A DNA stretch of 64,000 nucleotides from Rhizobium sp. WYCCWR10014 (lineage in GTDB: Bacteria; Pseudomonadota; Alphaproteobacteria; Rhizobiales; Rhizobiaceae): NCBI RefSeq assembly GCF_001657485.1, contig NZ_LXFU01000030.1, positions 266,665 through 330,664 on the forward strand, written 5' to 3'. The notes below the pieces were generated by a model, which made no database searches, was not told the DNA's origin, and saw only the letters and a program-made list of their open reading frames with translations. This document shows positions 1 through 8,659 of the stretch, piece after piece. How positions within the stretch are numbered: position 1 is the stretch's first letter; every line of letters begins with the position of its first letter. The translations under genes and the position numbers were made by a program.

Positions 1-46
1 GGCCCTGTTTTAGGATCAGTTTCAAATCTTTCTTGAAAGCGGATCC

Positions 47-973
47 ATGGATGTCGACGATCTGAACCTCTTCGTGCGCATCGCCCAGCTCAGCAGCATC
101 AGCGCGGCGGCTCGTGACCTCGGTCTTTCTCCTGCGGCGGCCAGCGCGAGACTGGCGGCGCTCGAGCGAAGGCTGAGCGCCCGGCTTCTCCATCGCACGA
201 CGCGTCAGGCGACCTTGACCGAAGACGGTCTTGCCTTCCTGCCTCATGCGGAACATGTCGTACTTGCCGCAGACTCTGCTCGGGCGGCGCTTGGGAGGGA
301 GCAAGCCGCGCCGCGCGGCACGCTTCGGGTGGCGGCACCGGCTTCGTTCGCGCGGATGCATATCGTACCGGGCCTTCCCGACTTCTGTAGCCGGTATCCT
401 GGACTCGCCCTTGACTTGCGCATTTCGGACAGCATCGTCGATCTCGTTGAAGGCGCCTTCGACGTGGCGGTTCGTTATACCGATCTGAGCGATTCGTCCT
501 TCGTCGCGCGGCGGCTTGCGCCGGACAATCGCGTGCTGGTTGCCTCGCCTGGATACTTGAAGCAACGCGGGCAGCCGACGACGCCGGACGACCTGGTGGA
601 CCATGCTTGCCTTGTCGTCGGCACGCTCGATCTCTGGACCTTTCGAGGGAAAGATGCGGAACCGATAGAGCGGCGTGTGACCCCGAGCCTTCGCATTAAC
701 GACGGCAGCGCCGTGCGCGACGCGGCCTCTGCCGGGCTTGGTATCGCTTTGATGGCCACATGGTGCGCGGCGGACGAGCTGCGCTCTGGCACCCTTGTAC
801 CGGCTCTTCCCGCCTACCCGCTGATCTCAACCCAAACGCTGTGGGCACTTTATCCGAGCTCCCGCGAGCTGGCACCGAAGGTGCGGGTCTTCATCGACTG
901 GCTCGTGGAGCGATTTGGACATCAACCGTACTGGGATTCTGGGCTGGAAAAACTTCTGGTCGGCGATCCCTGA
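47..973 (+). CDS. LysR family transcriptional regulator
   Basis: A 308-residue protein with the standard LysR layout. A winged helix-turn-helix occupies about residues 1-60 (start MDVDDLNLFVRIAQ, then the recognition region AAARDLGLSPAAASARLAALE), followed by a LysR substrate-binding domain from about residue 90 to 295. Such proteins usually bind a small inducer and activate a neighbouring gene. The ATG at 47 begins exactly at the family's conserved N-terminus, so the start is secure. It resembles, but is more distant than, the four LysR paralogues at 9731, 14331, 29018 and 35479. Its target is unclear because the window begins just upstream and the next gene downstream points the other way. 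Confidence 0.93.
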   Translation: MDVDDLNLFVRIAQLSSISAAARDLGLSPAAASARLAALERRLSARLLHRTTRQATLTEDGLAFLPHAEHVVLAADSARAALGREQAAPRGTLRVAAPASFARMHIVPGLPDFCSRYPGLALDLRISDSIVDLVEGAFDVAVRYTDLSDSSFVARRLAPDNRVLVASPGYLKQRGQPTTPDDLVDHACLVVGTLDLWTFRGKDAEPIERRVTPSLRINDGSAVRDAASAGLGIALMATWCAADELRSGTLVPALPAYPLISTQTLWALYPSSRELAPKVRVFIDWLVERFGHQPYWDSGLEKLLVGDP

Positions 974-1447
974 CCAATACTCCACCGAGGGCCTGAAGCG
1001 CACCTCCATGCGGCTTAAAAGCAAGCTCACAAAAGACGTGACGCTGATGTGTCTTCGCCGAAGCGAGGCTTGCCTCGGCACGTCCAAGACAACCCTCTGT
1101 GTGACCTGTCCCTGATATGCGGGAACTATCAGGCATTACAACCGTCCTTGGCTTTCATCTGGCGGACCGTCCTGCCCATGCCTCGCAGTCTCAGGCAGAG
1201 TCTGAATTTGTCCTCGGGAGACCTTATCGCAATTTGGAAGCGCTGCGATTTCGCATGCCGCAGCCTGGCCAACGCGTCGCTTCGATGCTTCGCGTTGGCC
1301 GCACTCGTACATGGCCGTGCTTTAACTGAGTTGCGTCGGCAACCTCTCCACGGAGCTCCGCACCACGCCGTGTAGCGGGCCGTTGCAGTTAGCTTGCAGC
1401 TTTACAAGCTTCATCAAAGTTGAACTGGACGGCAGCGGTCGTATTCC
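974..1447. other. Intergenic stretch, no gene supported
   Basis: This 474-base gap lies between the stop of the LysR gene and the stop of the convergent dehydrogenase gene. Short open frames exist (for example 1117-1329 on the plus strand), but none has a convincing ribosome binding site or recognisable protein motif. Confidence 0.5.
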
Positions 1448-2188
1448 TCAAGCGTTAGCGCCACCGTCTACCGTGAGCGTCGCGCCGTTGATCATGTCCG
1501 CATTCGAGCTCGCTAGAAACGCTACCATGTGCGCGACCTCGCGGGCATCCGCGAAACGCCCGATCGATGAAAGGCTTCGTTGAAAATCAGCACTCGGACC
1601 ATCTGCCGGATTTGCCTCGGTGTCGGTTGATCCGGGCGAAACCAGGTTGACAGTTACACCTTGCGCCCCGAGTTCTCGGGACAAGCCACGTGTGAAAGAA
1701 TGCAACGCCGACTTTGACATTGCGTAGGCCGTCACGCCGGGAAATGGTACGCGGTCTCCGAGCGCCGAGCCAACCGAAATTATACGACCGCCCTTGACGA
1801 GGTGCGGGATGACAGCTTTCGAGAACGCGACAGGACCGCGCACGTTGACATCCATAAGAGTTTGGAACTGGTCCAGATCGAGATCAGCGATCGGTCCGGC
1901 CAGCCCTATGGCTGCGCTGTTTACCAGGATGTCCAGGCCACCCAGCTTATCGACAGCCGCAGCAACGGCGTGTTTTGCGGAGTCCGCGTCGGCGCTGTCT
2001 GCCTGCACGGCCAGCGCGCGCCGCCCGAGTGCTTCGATCTTGGCGACCACAGCCTCGGCGCGATCGGGCGATTTGTTATAGGTGATTGCCACGTCTGCAC
2101 CGTTTTCGGCCAGCACCACCGCGATCGCGGCGCCAATACCGCGGGAGCCGCCGGTAACAAGGGCCCGTTTTCCATTGATATCAATCAT
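1448..2188 (-). CDS. SDR family NAD(P)-dependent oxidoreductase
   Basis: A 246-residue classical short-chain dehydrogenase/reductase. The Rossmann cofactor motif TGGSRGIG is at residues 12-19, the NNAG-equivalent (VNSAA) near 89-93, the catalytic Tyr155 and Lys159 in YAMSK, and the C-terminal motif NGATLTVDGG near the end. The start at 2188 is preferred over an upstream in-frame start because AAGAGGA lies just before it and the protein then begins with the usual MIDINGKRALVTGG. It is divergent from the AraC regulator at 2334, a common regulator-target arrangement. The substrate cannot be predicted; enzymes of this type reduce carbonyls or oxidise alcohols. Confidence 0.92.
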   Translation of the reverse strand: MIDINGKRALVTGGSRGIGAAIAVVLAENGADVAITYNKSPDRAEAVVAKIEALGRRALAVQADSADADSAKHAVAAAVDKLGGLDILVNSAAIGLAGPIADLDLDQFQTLMDVNVRGPVAFSKAVIPHLVKGGRIISVGSALGDRVPFPGVTAYAMSKSALHSFTRGLSRELGAQGVTVNLVSPGSTDTEANPADGPSADFQRSLSSIGRFADAREVAHMVAFLASSNADMINGATLTVDGGANA

Positions 2189-2333
2189 GTCGTATCCTCT
2201 TGCTGCATACTGAGAGGGCTCGACGAGCCGGCGGGTCACCGACTTCGCCCCTCCAGCCCGTTCTTAGGCGGGCATGCCGAGGATTAGGATCTACGATCGC
2301 ACCAAAGGCTTGCCTAATCCTGCCAAATGGATC

Positions 2334-3227
2334 ATGCAATTGAACATGAGAGCGTCTACGAACTTGATCGACAGCTTGCTGAACGATTTGGCACCGGTCG
2401 TCGCCGGCCGAACGGGAACCTCCGGGATTTCGACGTCTGTGCCCCGTGTGACAGTGTGGACGAGCACGGTAACGACCCTGCCCACGCCGGCCGTTTTCGA
2501 GCCCATGTTTTACGCCGTCATACAGGGGACTAAGCTGCTCATCATGGGCGCCAACCGCTTCGAACTGGAGGCAGGCGCTTGCGCGGCGTCGTCTTTCGGC
2601 CTGCCTTTCCTTCACCAGTTCACCGTTGCCACGTCGGCCCTGCCTTACGTTGCCATCAGCCTGCACCTCGATACGACGTTGCTCACCAACGTCATTCTCA
2701 GTATGCCCAAACGAGAGGATCGCTGGAGCTGTGCCGTTGCGGCCGGAGATCTAAGCGGTCCGGCGGGTGAGGCTTTCGCTAGGCTTGTCGGGCTGATGAA
2801 AACTCCCGACGACATCGGCGTGCTGGGGCCTCATTACGAAAGCGAGCTTTACTACCGCCTGCTCCAGAGTACGATGGGCGACACCTTGCGCCAGATTGGT
2901 CAGCGGAAGAAGAGGTTCCAGCAACTCAAAACGTCTGCGGATTGGCTTGCCTCGAACTACAGCGAGCCGGTCGATATCCGCCATCTTGCATCCTCCGCCG
3001 GAATGAGCGTCACTTCGTTTCATCGGCACTTCAAAAGGGTCACCGGCTTTAGCCCTCTCGCTTTCCAGCGTCACATCCGTCTTCTGGAAGCACGGAAGCT
3101 CTTGGCCGGTGGACTGGCCAACGTGTCGCGTGTCGCTTACGACGTTGGCTACGTCAGCCCGTCGCAGTTCAGCCGCGAGTATAAAAGCATGTTCGGCATT
3201 CCGCCTGTTGCCGACCTGCAGCGGTGA
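2334..3227 (+). CDS. AraC family transcriptional regulator
   Basis: About 297 residues. An N-terminal AraC_N-type ligand domain is followed by a C-terminal double helix-turn-helix over the last 100 residues (IRHLASSAGMSVTSFHRHFK, then VAYDVGYVSPSQFSREYK). The frame is open from 2274, but MQLNMRAST at 2334 is the likely start, matching relatives that begin with this region; 2346 is also possible. The divergent short-chain dehydrogenase at 1448-2188 is the probable target, and their promoters must share the short gap 2189-2333. The 3-prime end abuts the remains of a truncated hydrolase gene on the other strand. Confidence 0.9.
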   Translation: MQLNMRASTNLIDSLLNDLAPVVAGRTGTSGISTSVPRVTVWTSTVTTLPTPAVFEPMFYAVIQGTKLLIMGANRFELEAGACAASSFGLPFLHQFTVATSALPYVAISLHLDTTLLTNVILSMPKREDRWSCAVAAGDLSGPAGEAFARLVGLMKTPDDIGVLGPHYESELYYRLLQSTMGDTLRQIGQRKKRFQQLKTSADWLASNYSEPVDIRHLASSAGMSVTSFHRHFKRVTGFSPLAFQRHIRLLEARKLLAGGLANVSRVAYDVGYVSPSQFSREYKSMFGIPPVADLQR

Positions 3228-3252
3228 AACCCCGGCCTGCGTCTTCGGCCTC

Positions 3253-3522
3253 ATAGGAAGGTCCGGCGAGCAGCACCGGTCCATCGAGAGTGTCGATCAG
3301 GTCGGAGACGAAACGGGCGTTGGCGGATAAGCTGCGCAGCAGATTGGCGACCGCGACAGTCTTATACCCGCCTTGCCGAAGTCGCGAGATCCCGCCGTTC
3401 CAGATTGAGGAGTCGGCGAACGCGCCATGGACGATAACGACCGTAGGCTTCGCTGGCTGCGCGACGGCCGTCCCGGACAGAAGGGCGCTCTCGAGCATTG
3501 CCGTGACTGCAAGGTGGGACAT
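3253..3522 (-). pseudogene. Truncated alpha/beta hydrolase, N-terminal fragment
   Basis: The first 90 residues read as a secreted or periplasmic alpha/beta hydrolase: a short hydrophobic leader ending TAVAQ, strand motif VVIVHGAFADSSIW, and DGPVLLAGPSY where relatives have VLVGHSYGG. Homology stops exactly at the nucleophile elbow and the frame then runs into the 3-prime end of the AraC gene. The protein would lack the catalytic Asp and His, and even the elbow has Pro instead of His. It belongs to the same family as the intact gene at 31014-31754, so it is probably the relic of a sister gene cut by a deletion. Confidence 0.75.
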
Positions 3523-3882
3523 GAAGCCTCCTAGTTTGCCTTTTTTCTCTCGACGAAGAAATCGGCTGAGACAGACTTGGACGGCGACGCAACAGCGATC
3601 GCCTGCGAAGGTTCACAAAAATTTGGCACATCAGCTAGAGGTTCTGCGTTCCTCAGTCTGCGACGCAGTGTTTCAGGTACTGCGGCTACCAAGGCACCCC
3701 CCTTTATCGCTAACGGTAACTTCCGCGAAATCGCCGATGAGCGACCGCGACATGAACAGTTATTCTTTGAGTCGATGCTTTGCGATTGCGCAGCCCCTGT
3801 GTGTCGCGCAGCGGCACAACACACAGGGTAACGGCGTGCCCGGCCAGGCCGGTCGGTCACGCGTCACAGGAAAGGCGATCGC
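3523..3882. other. Intergenic region upstream of the antiporter gene
   Basis: A 360-base non-coding stretch between the divergent start of the hydrolase relic and the antiporter start. The antiporter ribosome binding site (GGAAAGG) lies about eight bases before the ATG at 3883. No promoter motif stands out. Confidence 0.45.
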
Positions 3883-5646
3883 ATGGCTGAAGCGAGCTTG
3901 GGGCAGACGATCGTTCCTGCGATTGTGCTGATGGGAGCAGCCGTCGTCTCCGTTCCCTTGTTCCGTCGGCTCGGCCTCGGATCCGTCCTGGGCTACTTCG
4001 CCGCCGGCGTGCTTGTCGGCCCTTCGGCGCTTGGCTTGTTCAGCGACGCCCTTTCGATTCTGCATTTCTCGGAACTCGGGGTGGTAATGTTTCTGTTCGT
4101 GATCGGACTGGAATTGCGCCCCCACAAGCTCTGGGCCATGCGCGGTCACATTTTCGGGCTGGGGCTCGCGCAGGTGGCATTGGCAACGGCCTGCCTCTCT
4201 TTGACAGGCACGATCGTCTTCGGTCTACCCAGCCCGGTGGCGTTCATCGCTGGAGCAGGCTTTGTCCTTTCCTCGACGGCTGTCATCATGTCGGTCCTCC
4301 AGGATCGCGGCGAGATCTCAAGTGTCGAAGGCCAGAAATCGGTCTCGATCCTCCTATTCGAGGATCTCATGATCGTCCCGCTTCTGGCAGTGGTCGCTTT
4401 CTTGTCGCCACTGTCCCGGGAACAGTCGGGCTGGATGGACGCCGTGCGGGCGCTTGCCGCGGTGCTCGTGCTTCTCGGCGTATCGAGATGGGGCCTGAAC
4501 CCTTTCTTTGCCTTGCTGGCCCGGGCGCGAACGCGTGAAGTCATGACGGCAGGCGCGCTGCTGGTTGTGCTGGGCGCGGCTCTGCTGATGGACGTAGCCG
4601 GCCTGACCATGGCGATGGGTGCGTTTCTCGCGGGCGTCATGCTGTCGACGTCCAGCTACCGGCATCAAATCGAAAGCGACATCGAACCGTTTCGCGGCCT
4701 GCTGATGGGCCTGTTCTTCCTGGCTGTCGGCATGTCACTCGACCTCTCCATCGCCGCTGCGGAATGGCAGCGTCTGCTGTTCATGCTGATCGCATTCACG
4801 GTCGCCAAGGGCCTCGTGGTTTACGTGGTCGCGCAGCTTTTCGGCACCGCTCATCACCATGCTCTGCACCGAACGTCAATGTTCCTGCAGGGCGGAGAAT
4901 TTGCCTTCGTGCTCTACGCCGCGGCGACCACCGGCGGCGTGATCGACGACCGCAACAACGCGCTGTTCACTACCGTAGTAATTCTCTCGATGGCGCTGAC
5001 TCCGTTACTCATGATCGCGGCAGATCGTCTTTTGAAAACCAAGGCGTCGATGGACGGCATCGACGTCGCGCAGGACCTGAACGGAAAGGTCCTGATGATA
5101 GGGTTCGGGCGCTTCGGACAGGTTGCCTCGCAACTGCTTCTTTCCAAAGGGGTGAGCCTTTCCGTCATCGATACAAGCCCGGACAGCATCAAAGATGCGG
5201 CGCGATTCGGCTTCAAGGTATTTTTCGGCGACGGCACCCGTCTCGACACGCTACGTCATTCCGGTGCGGCAACCGCCGACGCGATCATTATCTGCATCGA
5301 CGATCCGAAAGCCGTCATGCAGATAGTGGAACTTGCACGGCATGAGTTTCCACGCGCCAAGGTTCTCGTGCGCAGCTATGACCGCATCCATTCGGTCGAG
5401 TTGATCCGCGCTGGCGTCGATATACAGATCCGAGAGACGGTGGAATCGGCCTATCTCATGGGGCAGGAAGGGCTAAGGGCGTTAGGCTTCGGCGACCCGG
5501 ATATCGAAGATGCCGCAAAGGACATCCGTCGACGTGACCTCGCGCGCCTCACGGAGCAGGTGCAGGGCGAACATATGTCGGGACGCGATCGCCTTCACAT
5601 CCAACCGGCCGCACAACCGCCGAACGAAGTCTCGGTTTCGAAATAG
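3883..5646 (+). CDS. CPA2-type cation:proton antiporter with TrkA-N domain (KefB/YbaL-like)
   Basis: A 587-residue inner-membrane protein. Residues 1-380 form a Na+/H+ exchanger domain with about 12 hydrophobic segments. Family motifs include GYFAAGVLVGPSALGLF near 33-49, ELGVVMFLFVIGLELRP near 64-80 and a central EDLMIVPLLAVVAFL. A cytoplasmic Rossmann-type TrkA-N domain follows at about 400-520 (GFGRFGQVASQLL then IDTSPDSIKDA). Proteins of this kind exchange K+ or Na+ for protons under nucleotide control and often protect against electrophiles. That fits the detoxification genes around it. It is followed after 59 bases by the homoserine dehydrogenase-like gene on the same strand. Confidence 0.92.
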   Translation: MAEASLGQTIVPAIVLMGAAVVSVPLFRRLGLGSVLGYFAAGVLVGPSALGLFSDALSILHFSELGVVMFLFVIGLELRPHKLWAMRGHIFGLGLAQVALATACLSLTGTIVFGLPSPVAFIAGAGFVLSSTAVIMSVLQDRGEISSVEGQKSVSILLFEDLMIVPLLAVVAFLSPLSREQSGWMDAVRALAAVLVLLGVSRWGLNPFFALLARARTREVMTAGALLVVLGAALLMDVAGLTMAMGAFLAGVMLSTSSYRHQIESDIEPFRGLLMGLFFLAVGMSLDLSIAAAEWQRLLFMLIAFTVAKGLVVYVVAQLFGTAHHHALHRTSMFLQGGEFAFVLYAAATTGGVIDDRNNALFTTVVILSMALTPLLMIAADRLLKTKASMDGIDVAQDLNGKVLMIGFGRFGQVASQLLLSKGVSLSVIDTSPDSIKDAARFGFKVFFGDGTRLDTLRHSGAATADAIIICIDDPKAVMQIVELARHEFPRAKVLVRSYDRIHSVELIRAGVDIQIRETVESAYLMGQEGLRALGFGDPDIEDAAKDIRRRDLARLTEQVQGEHMSGRDRLHIQPAAQPPNEVSVSK

Positions 5647-5705
5647 AAGAGGCATCGCGTTCGTACGCTCGGAGCCAGGTATAGGTCTGAACAAGGAGTT
5701 GAGCC

Positions 5706-6719
5706 ATGCGAACCCTCAGGGTTGCCATCGCAGGTCTGGGGGGCGTAGGGCGAGCGACGGCCGAACTGCTTTTGTCCCGCCGCGCGCGCTATAGGCACAT
5801 TCACGGAGCGGATGTCCGCCTCGTGGCGGCCTGTGGATCGCAATCCGGCCTGAGTGACGAAGAAGGCCTCGAAGCGGACCGGCTGCAGCGCCTCGAGAAC
5901 GGGCTTACCGGTCCGGACTTCATCGCGGCAAGCGGCGCCGATATCCTCATCGAAGCCGGGCCGAGCGACTTCCGCACCGGCGGGCCGGGGCTCGCCTATA
6001 TCGGTTCGTCGCTTTCGGCCGGGCGGGACACCATCGTCATTTCAAAAGGCGCGCTCATTCATAGCGGGCGACGACTGCGTGACCTTGCCAGGGACTCGGG
6101 CGCGTATCTAAAGCTCAGCGGCGCGGCAGCAGCCGCTCTGCCGACGATCGACCTTGTAGAGCACAGCCTCAAGGGCTGTGAAGTGCTCGAGGTTGAGGGC
6201 ATTCTCAACGCCACTACGAACTATCTGCTGGACGCGATGACGACACGCGGGATCGGCTTCGACGAAGCGTTGCTGGAGGCACAGCAAGGCGGTTTTGCCG
6301 AAGCCGACCCACGAAATGACACGGAGGGCTGGGATACTGCCTGCAAGCTGCTGATCCTCGCCAATTTTGCCCTCGACGCCGACCTCACTATGGCCGACGT
6401 CGCAGTCGAAGGCATCCAGTCGGTGACCGCGGATCGTATCAACGCTTGGCGAAGAGAAGGCCTCGTTCCGAAACTAGTCGGCAGTCTCAAACGATCCGAC
6501 AACAAATTCCGTGCGGAGGTCGGTATCAAGGCTTATCCGCCTGCCGATGCATTTGCGAACGTGCACGGCAAGGGCAAGGCGATACGCATCACCACAGACG
6601 CGATGGGTGAAACAATCGCCATCGGATCCGGCAGGGAACCGCTCGCTACCGCCGGCGCCGCACTAAAGGATCTCGAGCACATACTGACGGCACGGATTCC
6701 AAAAACACGGCCGGAGTAG
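5706..6719 (+). CDS. Homoserine dehydrogenase-like oxidoreductase lacking an ACT domain
   Basis: A 337-residue NAD(P)-binding oxidoreductase. The cofactor loop is IAGLGGVGRATAE near residue 8. The homoserine dehydrogenase signatures GILNATTNYLL and FAEADPRND..GWDTACK follow, the last supplying the likely catalytic Lys. It stops after the catalytic domain, without the C-terminal ACT domain that mediates threonine feedback in many family members. Isolated, ACT-free copies outside threonine operons may reduce or oxidise other hydroxy or semialdehyde substrates. AAGGAG lies about eight bases before the ATG. No threonine genes are nearby, so a biosynthetic role is doubtful. Confidence 0.82.
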   Translation: MRTLRVAIAGLGGVGRATAELLLSRRARYRHIHGADVRLVAACGSQSGLSDEEGLEADRLQRLENGLTGPDFIAASGADILIEAGPSDFRTGGPGLAYIGSSLSAGRDTIVISKGALIHSGRRLRDLARDSGAYLKLSGAAAAALPTIDLVEHSLKGCEVLEVEGILNATTNYLLDAMTTRGIGFDEALLEAQQGGFAEADPRNDTEGWDTACKLLILANFALDADLTMADVAVEGIQSVTADRINAWRREGLVPKLVGSLKRSDNKFRAEVGIKAYPPADAFANVHGKGKAIRITTDAMGETIAIGSGREPLATAGAALKDLEHILTARIPKTRPE

Positions 6720-6724
6720 AAGCC

Positions 6725-6979
6725 ATGACCTTTATGAACCGCGGCTCGAAGCCGATTCCCTATGTTGCCTTTGATGATCTCGAGAGGTTGGAAGCTCCTA
6801 TCGACGCAGTCGGCTATAACCACGTGTGCGAGTGTGCTGCGGAGCGGGATGTCAAGTGGCTTGACCTATCCGGCGCTAGCCTTCCCTTGGCTCCGTATTC
6901 CGAGATCGGTTTCCAGTCCCATCCGGTTTCGTCGACACGCGGGAGACCGGAGTGCCGAACGCCCACTGTCGCCGGCTGA
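6725..6979 (+). CDS. Small hypothetical protein following the homoserine dehydrogenase-like gene
   Basis: An 84-residue open frame starting five bases after the upstream stop, with GGAG at a good distance inside the end of that gene, which suggests translational coupling. I do not recognise the sequence (MTFMNRGSKPIPYVAFDDLE...). The last 20 residues are rich in Arg, Pro and Thr and look like read-through into decayed DNA. The same frame remains open after the TGA for more than 100 bases, so this may be the front of a longer gene cut short by a stop mutation. The function is unknown. Confidence 0.4.
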   Translation: MTFMNRGSKPIPYVAFDDLERLEAPIDAVGYNHVCECAAERDVKWLDLSGASLPLAPYSEIGFQSHPVSSTRGRPECRTPTVAG

Positions 6980-7418
6980 CCGGCAGCCGGCGACAGCTTC
7001 GGCGCGCTATCGCCAGCCGCCGCTCTCGACGCCGTGATCTATGGCAAGTCCGCCAATGGGATCGAACAGTCGAAGATCGACCTGGCCAGATCCCTTATGC
7101 TCCGTCTACCGTGGCGCTGCGAGACCTGCCGGCTCTCAATTCGCAAGGCGATACAGTCACGCTCCGGATGGTTGCCGGCTCCTCCACCCAGTCCGCCGCA
7201 ACGAGGTTCGGTCTTCGGGTCGCACTCGGCGTCCCGCGAAGAGGTCCGGGCGCCGCCTACGTTCGTAAGGCTACGCAGCGGTCGCCTCTCTCCCGCCCGC
7301 GAGTGACGGAAGCGGCCTGCCTGACGAGTAGCTTTTTCCGAGGGGCGAGGAACGACAGACGATGCGGACCGCTTCCCTGGAACAGGGAACATCCTGAGAT
7401 CAGATAGAGGGCAATGCC
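6980..7418 (+). other. Possible decayed coding region
   Basis: A 439-base interval without an intact gene. Protein-like stretches appear in different plus-strand frames: AVIYGKSANGIEQSKIDLAR at about 7031-7090, and TVALRDLPALNSQGDTVTLR followed by ATRFGLRVALGVPRRGPGAA at about 7108-7255. This is what a frameshifted gene would look like, but I cannot name a family. The ribosome binding site for the next gene (GAGGG) sits at its right end. Confidence 0.3.
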
Positions 7419-8345
7419 ATGAAACGAACCACTTTCAAGAACGGACACACCGAGGTCGTCGGAAACCTCCATCTTCCACCTGACTTCTACGAAAGCCGTT
7501 CGTATCCGGCGCTCGTTCTAGCGACGCCTGGAAGTAGCGTGAAAGAGCAGGTCGGCGCGATCTATGCGGAAAGACTGGCCGCGCGCGGATTCCTGGCCCT
7601 GACTTTCGACCCGTCGTATCAGGGCGAAAGCGGTGGAGAGCCAAGGGATTTGGAGGACCCGGCCACCCGTGTCGAGGACATTCATTGCGCCGTCGATCAT
7701 CTGATGACGCTGCCGTATGTAAGCGAAGAGCAGGTCGGACTTCTGGGCATTTGCGCAGGCGGCGGTTACGCGGTGAACGCGGCCCTGGCCGAGCGCCGTT
7801 TCAAGGCGGTCGGAACGGTCGTCGCCAACGATATCGGTGAAGCATTGCGCCGGTTGCTCCCAGACTACCGTCAGACTCTCATGGAGGTGTCCAGCCAACG
7901 CACCGTCGAAGCGCGCGGCGGCGGTCTGCGGAGGGATCCTTGGATCCCGGACAGCCTTAAAGAAGCTGAAGACGCCGGAATAACAGACACAGAGGTGCTC
8001 GAAGCTGTCGCGTTCTATCGGGAATCACAATACCGCCATCCGAATTCGTCGAACCGGCTGATCTTCAACAGCTACGGTCGCATCCTGAAGTTCGACGCGT
8101 TTGGTCTCGTGCCCGATCTCCTGACGCAGCCCCTTCAGGTCATTGTCGGCGGCCGATCAGGGAAAACGGGGCAGTACGAAGCCGGACAACGTCTTTTCGA
8201 TCTGTCCCCTGCGAAAGAGAAGCATTTTCTAGTCGTAGAAGGAGCAGGCCATTACGACATGTACTACAAAGACATATACGTAAGCCAGGCTATCGCTCGG
8301 CTGGCGGAATTCTTTCAGAAACACCTGGTTGATCAGAGCTTCTGA
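7419..8345 (+). CDS. Alpha/beta hydrolase, dienelactone-hydrolase/YcjY-like
   Basis: A 308-residue cytoplasmic hydrolase. The nucleophile elbow is GICAGGGY with Cys112 in place of Ser, as in dienelactone hydrolases (G-x-C-x-G-G). Oxyanion-side residues are near LVLATPGSS (33-40), an Asp lies in the ..VIVGGRSGKTGQ region and the catalytic His is likely in EGAGHYDMYYK near residue 280. The motif DPSYQGESGGEPR near 64-76 is typical of YcjY-like proteins. GAGGG precedes the ATG. The substrate is unknown; ring-cleavage lactones or esters are plausible. Downstream, on the same strand, is a luciferase-like monooxygenase, so both may belong to one catabolic unit. Confidence 0.88.
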   Translation: MKRTTFKNGHTEVVGNLHLPPDFYESRSYPALVLATPGSSVKEQVGAIYAERLAARGFLALTFDPSYQGESGGEPRDLEDPATRVEDIHCAVDHLMTLPYVSEEQVGLLGICAGGGYAVNAALAERRFKAVGTVVANDIGEALRRLLPDYRQTLMEVSSQRTVEARGGGLRRDPWIPDSLKEAEDAGITDTEVLEAVAFYRESQYRHPNSSNRLIFNSYGRILKFDAFGLVPDLLTQPLQVIVGGRSGKTGQYEAGQRLFDLSPAKEKHFLVVEGAGHYDMYYKDIYVSQAIARLAEFFQKHLVDQSF

Positions 8346-8659
8346 TGCGCCCCGGTCATATAGCAGCGCCGCGCCCGAGATACCGACACCGCTTGGACGC
8401 ACGACGTGCGATCAGCACCTCCGGGCAACTGCGTTCCACATTTTGCGACACAGCTTCGCAGAAAGACGCACTATCGCTTGAGCTACGGAAATGACACTTT
8501 CGGCTTTGGCGAGGGTCTCAGCCGGGGTGTGACGCTCGAACGCGGAGATTTCGAGGAGGGCCGGGTAGCCGGAGGAACCGCCGGCCTATTGCCGGGCGCA
8601 GTTCGTGCGCCTCAGTGGATCCGCGGCGCATTCCGCCGTGCAACTTCCAAAGGACGATC
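8346..8659. other. Intergenic stretch, no gene supported
   Basis: 314 bases between the hydrolase and the luciferase-like gene. An open frame crosses it (8406-8675, plus) but has no recognisable motif and overlaps the next gene in another frame. A ribosome binding site (AAAGGA) for the next gene lies at 8649-8654. Confidence 0.45.

Noticed and set aside
1049..1375. Possible small genes in the gap after the first LysR gene
   Set aside because: Overlapping frames without ribosome sites or known motifs.
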